A DNA stretch of 64,000 bases from Viola odorata. Lineage: Eukaryota; Streptophyta; Magnoliopsida; Malpighiales; Violaceae. The stretch lies in contig OY829543.1 of NCBI GenBank assembly GCA_963691705.1, positions 52,184,564 to 52,248,563 on the forward strand, in the 5' to 3' direction. Position 1 is the stretch's first letter. Every line of letters starts with the position of its first letter. Below the pieces are notes generated by a model, which searched no databases, was not told the origin of the DNA, and was given only the letters and a program-made list of their open reading frames with translations. Made by a program: the position numbers and the translations under genes. Of the stretch, positions 45,215 to 54,454 are shown piece after piece.

Positions 45215-45592
45215 TCAGGCGTCAGAGCCAGCATCCTCGGGCACCTCAGGAAGGTCCCTCAAGGAATCCATGACCAGGATAAGATCATGGGAAGTAGCTC
45301 TCATCCCTTTCAGGCAGCACCCCAACATGTCCTTACGCTGCTGCAGCATGGCAATCACCAACTGAATCCGAGCGATGGAGGCGGACAGCTTTGATACGCT
45401 CTCCAAAGGACTGAAGTCCTCCAGGGAAATGGCCCCTAGCCGGGAATAAAGCGGAGTCAGCATCCCTTGCAGCTCCAGAATATCCTCAGAAGTCTTGACC
45501 AGCATGTTCTCCAGGAAACCGACGTCGCCGTCGTTGAGGTTCCTGAGTGAGTGACCCTTGGAGAGAAGAAAATTCTTAGTCAAATTATCCAT
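45215..45592 (-). CDS. Element G antisense ORF 4, 125 aa, helical
   Basis: MDNLTKNFLLSKGHSLRNL opens a Leu/Glu-rich frame with heptad-like spacing (LENMLVKTSEDILELQGML, SVSKLSASIARIQLVIAMLQ) and an acidic end (PEVPEDAGSDA). I recognise no family. It is the first ORF of the antisense block counted from the 3' LTR. Confidence 0.45.
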   Translation of the reverse strand: MDNLTKNFLLSKGHSLRNLNDGDVGFLENMLVKTSEDILELQGMLTPLYSRLGAISLEDFSPLESVSKLSASIARIQLVIAMLQQRKDMLGCCLKGMRATSHDLILVMDSLRDLPEVPEDAGSDA

Positions 45593-46564
45593 GATGCTAG
45601 CTGATAAAGATGAGGAGAACGTGGGTGGAGAAAGCTCTCCGATTTATAGGCTCCAGTGAAGAGAGGCCTTGGGAAAAGAGACTGAGGTCCTCAAAAGACG
45701 AGCCGCCCCGATAACCTCGAGGATTGATAAGCGTAAACGAAAGGGACGGGTGACGTTCACGATACAGATACCGGAAGGAGTACAAGGCAGAATCTGAAAA
45801 ATGTTGAGAGGCACGATATCACTGGTAGCCCTAACGCTAAAACCATAAGGTTACCGGTATCCACAGTGTAAGGCCGCGTTGATGTCGCCGGTGGCCCTGG
45901 ATGCGTAAAACCGCGATGACATCACAGGCGTCTGGTGGTATGAAGCCGCGATAACCATAAGGTAGCTGATGGTATAAAGCCACGCTGATACTTGCTGTTT
46001 TCTCGAGCGTAAAAGAAAAAGTGGGCACGTGTGACCTCGAACCTCTGTAAGTATAAAGTTTGCTAACTTCTATACATGTTTCTATCTCCTCTGTGCCTTT
46101 GCAGAACACATGGAAGAACGATAGACCCAAAATATATGCCAGCCCATGGTGCGGCCTGGCTGAATATACGCGATGATATCGCAAGCGACCTATCGACGGT
46201 CCTTCTATGACTCGAACGAAGCTGAGACTTCATAAGTCCTATTGAAAGGAAAAATGAGCCAGTATCGCTGAATAAAAGTGATGCCTTCAAAATCGCGAGC
46301 GCCCCAACGGCCTCCTAGTAGAATTCTTAACGTCCCGAGGAGACGGGTCTTTTTGACAAGAAACAAGGACGAACTTGACCGGATTAGTGGAAAGTTGTGG
46401 ATCTAAGCCCTCGTTCCGCATTAGGATTGATCAGCCTTTGAACGATAAAGAAAGCCCAAGCCCTCTGTGGAAATGTCGCCTCATGACAGAGCAAAACCCT
46501 ATCTAAAGATGTCAGACATGGATAGCCCTTGGTGAACACTCGGGCTAGTTTTCAGTTGGGCTTA
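45593..46564 (+). repeat. Element G 3' spacer with diverged short repeats
   Basis: No supported gene. Between about 45805 and 46010 a unit like GGTATGAAGCCGCGATAACC-ATAAGGTAGC recurs about four times, diverged. The segment ends with TTTTCAGTTGGGCTTA directly before the 3' LTR. A near copy, TTTTCAGTTGGGCTAA, lies 1.5 kb upstream at about 45046, outside any LTR. Confidence 0.55.
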
Positions 46565-47101
46565 TGATAACAATTGGAATGCTCCTGACGGCAATATTGT
46601 AGCCACGGCATCTATCCTTGACGAGTCTCTATACGCTTCCCTGAAAAGCCAACCTATCGCCCAGGCCGGCGAAAGTTTCCTAGGATGGTCGACTTCAGCG
46701 GGGGGGGATCTCATGCATCTTTACGCGCACGGCGTCATCCCATCCTAGAGGAACTAAGATGATGTCGCTCCTGATAGGCCTTATGTGATTATCGTCCGCG
46801 ATGGCTCACCCATTATCGCTGGAGGCGATATCTTCGGACGATGCTTATCGCTGCGCCCTTATCGCTGTCAGGTATCGCCAACTTCGGCCTATAAATACCC
46901 CCATCTTTCCAAATAGAAGGTAAGATCGAGATCATCTTGGAGAACCTCTACCATTCTATAAACTCGAACTGACTTAAGCATCGGAGTGTCTACGCCGGAG
47001 CCCCCCTCCGGCGCTTTACAGGTATCTCTGACGCCAATCGCTTCCCCTCCGACTAGCTGCAGCAGCCGTTTTCCGACCCGAAGAGATCTCAGATCTTATC
47101 A
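46565..47101 (+). repeat. Element G 3' LTR
   Basis: 537 bp, the same length as the 5' LTR, with 11 substitutions (nine transitions). Followed by ATGCT (47102-47106). Confidence 0.92.
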
Positions 47102-47106
47102 ATGCT

Positions 47107-47174
47107 AATGGATAAGGTGATTTTCTAATTTTGTTTATGCTCGAGGGCGAGCATAGGGGCAGTGTGGGGATGTA
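47107..47174 (+). promoter_or_regulatory. Element F pre-PPT hairpin and polypurine tract
   Basis: TATGCTCG-AGGG-CGAGCATA (47136-47155) forms an 8-bp stem. GGGGCAGTGTGGGGATGTA follows directly and leads to the 3' LTR at 47175. This is all that remains of F's interior after the insertion of G. Confidence 0.82.
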
Positions 47175-48765
47175 TGATAGCATGCTTCATGACCTAGATT
47201 TTACCCTCTTTTGTAGCCTTTTCGGGGGCTTCATGTTTCCATTTGACCCTTATTACGATCTTATTTGCAGAATGGCACCAAAAGAGGGAAAAGAGCGAAA
47301 AGAAGCAATTTCGGAGCAATTCTGAGGAATTCCACCTTCAAGGCCTAGAAGGGAGGATGCTTGCAAGGCCTCGACGCGAACCAGACCAGTGCGCTGTCTC
47401 TAGGTCTCGACAGCTTCGCATCTTCCTCCAAAGAAAGCATCTTTAAAGATCCGCACGGAATCCCATGCGCTTCTAGAAGGCAGCAACGTGGCAGGAATCC
47501 CAGAATATTCCTTTTGCAGGGACATGTGCTGTCACCTCCTCATTGCCCTTATCTATTTTGTCTCCTAGCTAGTATTAGGCTATAAAAGCATAGTGCTAGG
47601 GTTTTTGTAAGGGCGGCTGGTCCTAAGGATATTTTCTTACATTAATTTCAGCACACATTCTCTTAGGATAATCTCCTCTCCTTGAAGAACAGCCTTTATG
47701 ATTCAGCTCTCCTTTGATTATTAATTAATCCATCGGTTCCTTCTAATCCTTTGCTATTTCCTTTTGTTATTTTATGACTACTTATATCTATTGTTTATAT
47801 TATAGTATGAGTAGCTAAACACCACCCTTCTTAGTGAAGGGTGTTTAATGGGTTGAAAAGGTTGGCTAAGAGGTCTAATGCATGCTTAATATATTCTCTT
47901 ATTCACATGACTATTTACCGATTTAATTCCATGCTTGCTTAGGAATATTAATGGCTTGATCATCTGTTAGTATGCCTACGTGAGTAACGTCATATTCCAG
48001 GGTTATACCTGACGCGAAGCCCTAGAATTGGAGCAGACACCTAGGGGAGGCAGCGCGAGAGGCCTCACCTAGGGGTAAACCGTCATCTAGGGTATGCAAT
48101 ACGGGTCTGACAAGCTGAGTTATTGCGCCCTAGATCTGTCTTACCTCTCCTTCATGGGCGTTCAGAGTTTAGCCTCCCTACTTCGAGCCCTAGACAGGCC
48201 GGACGGTCAAGGCTGCTTCCTAATGACAAGGGAAGTAGCTGGGAGGATGGCTGAACGTCAAGGTCACCTCATAAGTGGAAACGGGGGGTGACTTCTAGCT
48301 ACGAAGGTAAGTAGGGGATGCGGTGTGGAAACGCGGTCCCTATAGCAGGTCTGTACATGAGTCTGGAACATTTTTGCACCAATGACTAGCCAATCTAGAA
48401 AACAACCCAAAGGAACACCTTTCGCTAAGATCTATTCTCATCTGATTAATATCTCTTTACTACGTTTCTAGCCCTCGAAGTGTTTACATTTCTTGCCCTG
48501 GATTACATTTTGCTTTCATGCCCTAGATAAATACTTTACAATTCTGTTTTGTTAGCTCCCTCACTCTGCGTTGGTTAATTTATTAGCCAACATTGAACCC
48601 CCCCCCAGTGTTACTACAATTCGGTCTGTCGCATATCACCTTGTCATACATCTTCATTAGCAAACCTGTCCTTCTATCTCTGTGGTTCGACCCTGTCTTG
48701 CCCCTATACACATTTACTTGTGCATCTAAGCATCAGGAAAATATATTATATTTGAGTGACGATCA
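47175..48765 (+). repeat. Element F 3' LTR
   Basis: 1591 bp, nearly identical to the 5' LTR. Differences include GTTG/GCTG, CTCC/CTTC and CCTGG/CCTAG; the last breaks the stem-loop TTCCAGGG/CCCTGGAA in this copy. Followed by GGGCT (48766-48770). Confidence 0.93.
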
Positions 48766-48770
48766 GGGCT

Positions 48771-49022
48771 GATATTGGTATTGGTTGTTGTGATACGCAA
48801 GCCAAGGCATGGAGTTATGCATGTTGAAGGGAGGGGGTGATTGCCATAGGGGTTCTGTTGCAGCGTTCGAGGTCCGAATGTTGAGAGTTGTTCCATCCGT
48901 AATTAGGTTGTTTCCAGCCCTGATAGTTGTTCTGGCCATATGGGGTATTGAATCCATTCATGGTATTTCCTAGTGAGCTCGTGATCAAGGGGCAGTAGAT
49001 CGGGTGCAGATCTCCTGGTCAT
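48771..49022 (-). pseudogene. Element D gag 5' remnant
   Basis: On the minus strand ATG at 49022 opens MTRRSAPDLLPLDHELTRK, the Gag N-terminus. The sequence then jumps to the Gln/Asn-rich region after the zinc knuckle (PYGQNNYQGWKQPNYGWNN in the +1 frame). Capsid and knuckle are thus deleted, and the junction near 48965 is out of frame. The end at 48771 joins to 23404 across element F. Confidence 0.75.
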
Positions 49023-49055
49023 ACAAATAAGAAAAATAAATCAGTCTTGAAACAA

Positions 49056-49073
49056 TCCCCGGCAACGGCGCCA
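49056..49073 (-). other. Element D primer-binding site (tRNA-Asp type)
   Basis: The minus strand reads TGGCGCCGTTGCCGGGGA, three bases after the LTR end (ATCAAATTGGCGCC). Confidence 0.88.
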
Positions 49074-49076
49074 ATT

Positions 49077-50762
49077 TGATCGTCAGTCAAATAGAGATTT
49101 GTAGTGCCTGAAAATGTGTGTGCACAAGAGATATAGTGTACAGTGGTAGTTAGGGTCGAACACAGGGATTGTGAGAGACTGATCTAAGGTCTTGAATGAA
49201 TTCGGGGGAGAAGAGCACGAAGGGTAACAATCAGGGGGGTTTTTACTTGGCTAAACAAGTTAGCCAAGACAGATTTAGGAGCTAACAATTTTATCTAAGA
49301 AAGCAGTATTCAGGACCTTGAGGTGTCAGTTCGGGGTCCCGAATAATAAAGTAAAGCGAGTCAGTACACAAATTCAGAATTAATAAAACAGAAAGTGGAA
49401 TAAGCACAAATAATCAGATAAAGAAGGATTCTTAGCAAAGGTATTCTTGGGTTGCATTCGGGGCTCGATCGTCATCAGCACTGAAATATTTCATTCGAGA
49501 CATCATAGAAATGACATAGGGACTAGATTCCTCAGATATCCCCTACTTTTCTCTTAGGAGAAACTACCCCCCGTTTCCACATATGAGGTAGTCTTAACAG
49601 TTCGCCATCCCTCCAGGCACGAATGCGGGAGGGTCATACTCAAACTGCCCATGAAGCTAAGAAAAGACAGATCTAGAGCTAAGGGTCCCTCAGTTTGTCA
49701 GGTTCGTGACCCCGCTCTAATCAACTACCCACCCTATCTATTCAAGACCACTTTGACACAGTCAAGACTAAACAGATGCCTACTTGGTTCATTTAATTTT
49801 CCTTCCGTATTCACCACATGAATGACAGCATTCACACAAGATAATTATCAGTTGATCAAACCTCAAATTATATCATGCAAAGATGTAATTAAAACGATGG
49901 ATAATTGAATATAGCATCAAGAATGTATTAAGCACATGAAGGCCTCGAATCTGCCCTTGCAACCCTTGAATTACCCTTGCTAAGAACTAATAATTTAGCT
50001 ACTCATATTTAAAGATGAACAATTAATAATTGAAGAAAGCATAATAGATAAGTAAATAGATTAAGGGAAGAAAACTTTGTTACTAAATTCCGTTTAAGGC
50101 CCGGCGGCAAACTTGGAGATGAACTAACAAGAACTAGAGAGAGAAACTAGAGAGAAGTCTAAGAAAACTAGAACTAAATAAATTATGCTAAGTGATGTGA
50201 GATGTAAGACCTCCCTAAACTACTCTTAGATGCCCTTTATACACTAGAGCTCTAAGCACAAAATATCTTCAGCCTAAAACTAGGGACAAAATGCATTAAT
50301 TGAAAGCCTATAAAAATGGATCCATGTTCCTTAAAGCACAAAGATGAAAAAGCATAAAGCTGTCTGATTTTCCCAGCTTTGGCAGGTCTGGATTGGGCTC
50401 AAGGGCTGAACAGGTCAGAGCGGTAGGTATTTGGTGGTCAGTGCAGGCTGCAGGAACAGTGTCAGAGGAGGCACATGGAAGCTCTGGCGAGATGACACGT
50501 GGAAATGTCACTCTTCTTCCTTCGGGGGCCCGAACAGGGGATCCAATTCGGGACCTTGAACGCTGTTTTGGACTCGGGACCTCGACTCTGGGTCTTGAAG
50601 CTCAAAACTGCACAAAATACCCCAAAAATGCATCTTTTCGCATAAACTCTCATTTTAGGCCTAAATCTGCAAAAGTAATGAAAACAAAAGGTAAATTAGC
50701 AGAATCATGCCTTAAATGGGTGAGAAAATGGGGAGAAAATCGTGCATAAAAACATGCTATCA
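49077..50762 (-). repeat. Element D 5' LTR
   Basis: 1686 bp, the same ends and length as the copy at 18103-19788. The leader stem-loop is at 49561-49594. The TATA region reads GTGTATAAAG here, against TATATAAAG in the other LTR. Followed on the plus strand by ACCGT (50763-50767). Confidence 0.92.
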
Positions 50763-50767
50763 ACCGT

Positions 50768-51053
50768 CGACGTCAAGGAGCTTGCCCCAGCACTTTGCAC
50801 TCCTCAACTAGCTCCAGCAACCTTCGTACCCACTCCTACTGTCCTCAAAGCCATGACAGTGACTCCAGCTGTCACTACAACCAGCAAGGGCATGATGCTC
50901 ATCACGAACACTCACCACGAGGTGTATGATCCAAGTGTAGTTGTAATTCAAAGTATGGACACGGGCCACATTTTTCAAGTGCATGACCACAGATTGGAGC
51001 TATTCCACGAGGGTTTCCATCCCCTCATGGCGGAGCCCCCGGATCTAGAGTGA
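50768..51053 (+). pseudogene. Element C protease-RT linker joined to pol tail
   Basis: It continues the frame broken by D: VKELAPALCTPQLAP corresponds to the (A)DIKGLSPALCTHH linker of E and F. It then passes without RT, RNase H or integrase into a pol tail (DTGHIFQVHDHRLELFHEGF) like that of D and of E ([15 protein letters not shown]), ending at a stop at 51051-51053. It shows that C lost the same block as A, D and F. Confidence 0.8.
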
Positions 51054-52763
51054 TTTGAACAGTCTGTGTCTTTCCCTAGATGATAACTAAGGCTCTTCAT
51101 GGGAGGCAACCCACGTTTCTTTCCCTTCTCTTCCCTTTTAGTTTTCTGCTTTTTGAACTATTTTTCGTTTGTGTGTGAATCCCATTCTCGCATCGAGGAC
51201 GATGCGCTGCCTTAGTGTGGGGGTGGGACACTTGTGTGTTTGAACTTTTTGGTTTGACTGCATGTTGCATACTGCTTGCCCTTGCACTTGCATGATAACT
51301 TTTTGATTGGAGTTTTCAAAGATTTTTGCCTTGCCAAAATAACACTGCCCCTATTTTTTTTAAAACCCCTTATTTTGAATGAATGGTTTAGGCACTTTGT
51401 ACAGGAAGCACTCACTCACTGCACATATTAACTCGCACAACCACAATGCCTGTTAGCTCCTATATCCATGTCTTGCCCTAGTCGCTTGCAGTTATTTGTT
51501 TACCCGTGTGAGCTCTTTTGAACTTTCATGCCATGATTTTTTCTGAGTGAATGCATAACTTTGTACTGGCTGGATTTGCATGAGACCTCTGGGTATAGGC
51601 ACTATTAGACGTGGGAAAGCGATGAAATGATTAAAAACTTCGCATTCTTCTTTCTTATCTTTTTTTCTTGCTTTTATCTTGCCCCTGCCACTAATCTCAC
51701 CTTCTTTTCATCACCCTTCTAACCATTTGCGCCTTCCTTTCTTTTCTTAGGAGGTGAGAGATGTTCTCTGGTAGTGAGCAAGGTGGGGTAAAGAGAAACA
51801 ACATCTTTAGTGTGGGGGTATTGAGCTGCAAGACCGGGACACTTAAGACAGACGTACGGTATTGAGCTGCAAGCCCTGGAAGTTGAAAACAAAAGCGGAC
51901 GCTGATAACAGAAGTTCAACATCTACCTGCTAGACCAAGATGCTGAAAGCAGTAGTATGGCAAGCAACTGCGGAACAAATAGAAACAAAATCTCAGTGTA
52001 ATGAACCGTCAGCCCAAGACGCTCAAATCATTCAACGAGCAATATGGAAATGAAGAGATAGGCCAAGACACTGAAAGCCACCATACGCTTAAGCCCGATC
52101 AGTCAGCAGAATTTTTGCTGCTCCAGTCAGATGGATGAAAATAGTATGTACGCGCTCCATTTTGCTCATAAAATTCAAAAAAAAGAAAAAAAAGAAAGAA
52201 AAAGAAAAAATAAATAAATTTGAGCAAAAGGGGAGCATAATTCAGAAGCGGAGCGAAGCATGAAGAAAACCAGAAGACTGACAACACTACCAAACGAAGA
52301 AGAATACCCCCCAATCATCCAGCGCTCTTTGCCTTACCCTCGCTGCTGCCAACAGGAGGCTCTCTCACCACCTTGCTTTTTCCAGCTAAGAAACTCTCTA
52401 TCCTTCTCTCTCTCCCTCTCTTTGAACCTTCTCCCCTTCTTCCACATTTTCTTGCTCTACCCTTTGCAAAGTTTTTATGATTGTATGATTGCCCACGCAT
52501 GTGTTCTTCGTACTCGGGTTGCTATTGTAAATCTGGTTTTGTGCATTGTCATTTGCATTGTTGAGTGTAAACACCTTGCCATGATTTCTTTTCTGAGTGC
52601 GAGTGCAAACACTATTTTCTATGTGAGGATTGCTTGCGACTAGCTGGATGTGGGAAAGTCTCTCCCTTGGTTTCGTTATTCCTTGGGTTTGATGCGGATG
52701 CTATCTAGGTAGGAGGTTGTGTTGAATACTGCGTTTGTGCCGAGTGCGTTTCTCCTGTATGCC
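51054..52763 (+). other. Element C 3' non-coding region
   Basis: There is no supported gene. It holds CATGGGAGGCAACCCACG (51098-51115), the AGGA-loop hairpin (51189-51206), AGTGTGGGGG tracts at about 51214 and 51810, and purine-rich A/G stretches near 52175-52220. It ends CTCCTGTATGCC directly before element E; the last 5 bp (ATGCC) are the presumed target duplication of E. Confidence 0.7.
51189..51206 (+). promoter_or_regulatory. AGGA-tetraloop hairpin (element C)
   Basis: CGCATCG-AGGA-CGATGCG: relative to E and F one T-A pair is C-G on both arms (CGCATTG to CGCATCG, CAATGCG to CGATGCG). CTGCCTTAGTGTGGGGGTGG follows. Confidence 0.78.
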
Positions 52764-54454
52764 TGATAGCATGTTTTTATGCACGATTTTCTCCCCATTT
52801 TCTCACCCATTTAAGGCATGATTCTGCTAATTTACCCTTGTTTTCATTACTTTTGCAGATTTAGGCCTAAAATGGGAGTTTATGCCAAAAGATGCATTTT
52901 TTGGGCATTTTGTGCAGTTTTGAGCTTCAAGACCCAGAGTCGAGGTCCCGAGTCCAAACCAGCGTTCAAGGTCCCGAATCGGATTCCCCATTCGGGACCC
53001 CGAAGGGCGAAGAATGGCATTTCCACGTGTCATCTCGCCAGAGCTTCCATGTGCCTCCCCTGACACTGTTCCTGCAGTCTGCACTGACCACCAAATACCT
53101 ACCGCTCTGACCAAGTCAGCCCTCGAGCCCAGTCCAGACCTGCCAAAGCTGGAGAAATCAGACAGCTTTATGCTTTTTCAGCTTTGTGCTTTTAGGAACA
53201 TAGATCCATTTTTATAGGCTTTCAATTAATGCATTTTGTCCCTAGTTTTTGGGCTGTAGATATTTTGTGCTTGGAGCTCTACTATATAAAGGGCATCTAA
53301 GAGTAAAGGAAGCATCTTCTTCACCTTTTGATCATTTAGCATAATTCTATAGAATTAGTTTTTCTTAGACTTCTCTCTAGTTTTTCTCTCTCTAGTCTTG
53401 TTAGCATCCTCAACTCTTGCCGCCGGGCCTCAAACGGAATTTAGTAACAAAGTCTTCTTCCCTTAATCTATTTACTCATTTGTTATGCTTTCTTTAATTA
53501 TTATTGATTTATCTTTGAGCATGAGTAGTTAAATCTTTAGTTCTTAGCAAGGCTGATTCAAGGGTTGCAAGGGCAGATTCGAGGTCTTAATGCGCTTAAT
53601 ACATTCTTGATACCATATTCAATTATTCATCATTTTAATTAGATTTTTTTGCATGATTTAATTTGAGGTCTGATCAGCTGATAATTATCTTGTGTGAATG
53701 CTGCCATTTATGTGATGAATACGAAAGGAAAATTGCATGGAACAAGTAGGCATCTGTTTAGTCTTAACTGCGCTAAAGTGGTCTCGAATAGATAGGGTGA
53801 GTAACTGATTAGAGCAAGGTCACGAGCCTGACAAACTGAGGGTCTTTTAGCTCTAGATCTGTCTTTTCTTAGCTTCATGGGCAGTTTGAGTATGGCCCTC
53901 CTGCATTCGTGCCTGGAGGGATGGCAAGCTGTCAAGACTACCTCATAAGTGGAAACGGGGGGTAGTTTCTCTAAAGAGAAAAGTAGGGGATATCCGAGGG
54001 ATCTGGTCCCCATGTCATTTCTATGACGTCTTGAATGGAATACCCTCGAGCCGATGACGATCTGGTCCCGAATGCAACCCAAGAATGCCTTTGCTAAGAA
54101 TCCCTCTCTAACTGACTATTTGTGTGTATTTCTCCATCTGTTTTACTATTTCTGGATTTATTTGTTAATTGAATTATTTTACCGTTCGGGACCCTCGAAC
54201 GTGACATTCGAGACCCCAAATACTGCTTTCCTAGATAGAAATTCTTAGCTCCCAAAATCTGCCTTGGCCAACTCGTTTGGCCAAGTAAAACCCCCCCTGA
54301 TTGTTACTTTCTGTGCTCTTCTCCCCCGAATACATTCAAGACCTTAGACCAGTCTCTCACAATCCCTGTGTTCGACCCTAACTACCACTATACACTTTAT
54401 CTCTTGTGCACACACGTTTTCAGGCACTATAAATCTTCATTTGACTGACGATCA
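52764..54454 (+). repeat. Element E 5' LTR
   Basis: 1691 bp, TGATAGCATGTTTTTATGC to CTGACGATCA. TATATAAAG at 53283. An inverted pair of GGTCCCGAAT and ATTCGGGACC around ten bases lies at about 52970-53000. The leader stem-loop AGACTACC/GGTAGTTT is at 53935-53968. A C7 run is near 54292. Confidence 0.9.
53935..53968 (+). promoter_or_regulatory. Covarying leader stem-loop in element E LTR
   Basis: AGACTACC pairs with GGTAGTTT (one G-U) around TCATAAGTGGAAACGGGG. The same structure is in D (18587-18620, 49561-49594), with changed stems in F (24496) and C (16545). It lies downstream of the TATA box, in the presumed RNA leader. Confidence 0.7.

Larger units (their letters stand above)
31036..47101 (+). 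mobile_element. Element G: 16-kb Tat-lineage Ty3/gypsy element with antisense genes
   Basis: 537-bp LTRs (31036-31572, 46565-47101; TGATAACAATTGG to ATCTTATCA) are flanked by ATGCT (31031-31035, 47102-47106). The interior is a Gag-Pol frame with dual RNase H (31607-37528), a tandem-repeat spacer, then about 8 kb of antisense ORFs (38631-45592). Dual RNase H and an antisense coding region before the 3' LTR are known for Tat-lineage elements. By my count the LTRs differ at 11 of 537 positions. The short motif TATCGC/GCGATA recurs throughout. Confidence 0.93.
23410..48765 (+). mobile_element. Element F: young non-autonomous Athila-like element with a protease-ORF1 fusion
   Basis: Two 1591-bp LTRs (23410-25000, 47175-48765) are flanked by GGGCT (23405-23409, 48766-48770). 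By eye the LTRs differ at only 8 positions, all transitions. The interior has the primer site, full gag, protease joined to an ATHILA ORF-1-like domain, and a long 3' non-coding region interrupted by element G (31036-47101) about 70 bp before the 3' LTR. RT, RNase H and integrase are absent, so movement must have used proteins supplied in trans. Confidence 0.93.
18103..50762 (-). mobile_element. Element D: non-autonomous Athila-like element, minus strand, host of F
   Basis: Two 1686-bp LTRs (18103-19788 and 49077-50762) are in reverse orientation and flanked by ACCGT (18098-18102 and 50763-50767). Minus-strand order: 5' LTR, tRNA-Asp primer site (49073-49056), gag remnant, protease, pol tail, 3' non-coding region, 3' LTR. 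Capsid, RT, RNase H and integrase are deleted. Element F (23410-48765) is inserted in its gag remnant. The LTRs differ by roughly 2.5% by eye. The LTR and 3' region are of the same family as element E. Confidence 0.92.
8229..52763 (+). mobile_element. Element C: Athila-like LTR retrotransposon, oldest host of the stack
   Basis: Once nested elements A (9018-16318) and D (18103-50762) are removed, C consists of a 5' LTR of about 1.42 kb (8229-9017 plus 16324-16958), a tRNA-Asp primer-binding site, a 28-codon gag stub, a protease region, a short 3' end of pol and a long 3' non-coding region to 52763, where element E begins. Its 3' LTR is not in the window. Gag capsid, RT, RNase H and integrase are deleted, so it is non-autonomous. 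The LTR start is less certain than its end. Confidence 0.8.

Noticed and set aside
23410..48765. Two separate solo LTRs of the F family instead of one element
   Set aside because: They share a perfect GGGCT duplication on their outer sides and have a primer site and a polypurine tract on their inner sides, so they belong to one insertion.
48763..48957. Small minus-strand frame as an independent peptide gene
   Set aside because: It is the D gag remnant read in a shifted frame across the deletion junction and the F border.
16964..49073. TGGCGCCGTTGCCGGGGA blocks as tRNA genes
   Set aside because: Only the 18 bases complementary to the tRNA 3' end are present, next to LTR ends; no cloverleaf follows. 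They are primer-binding sites.
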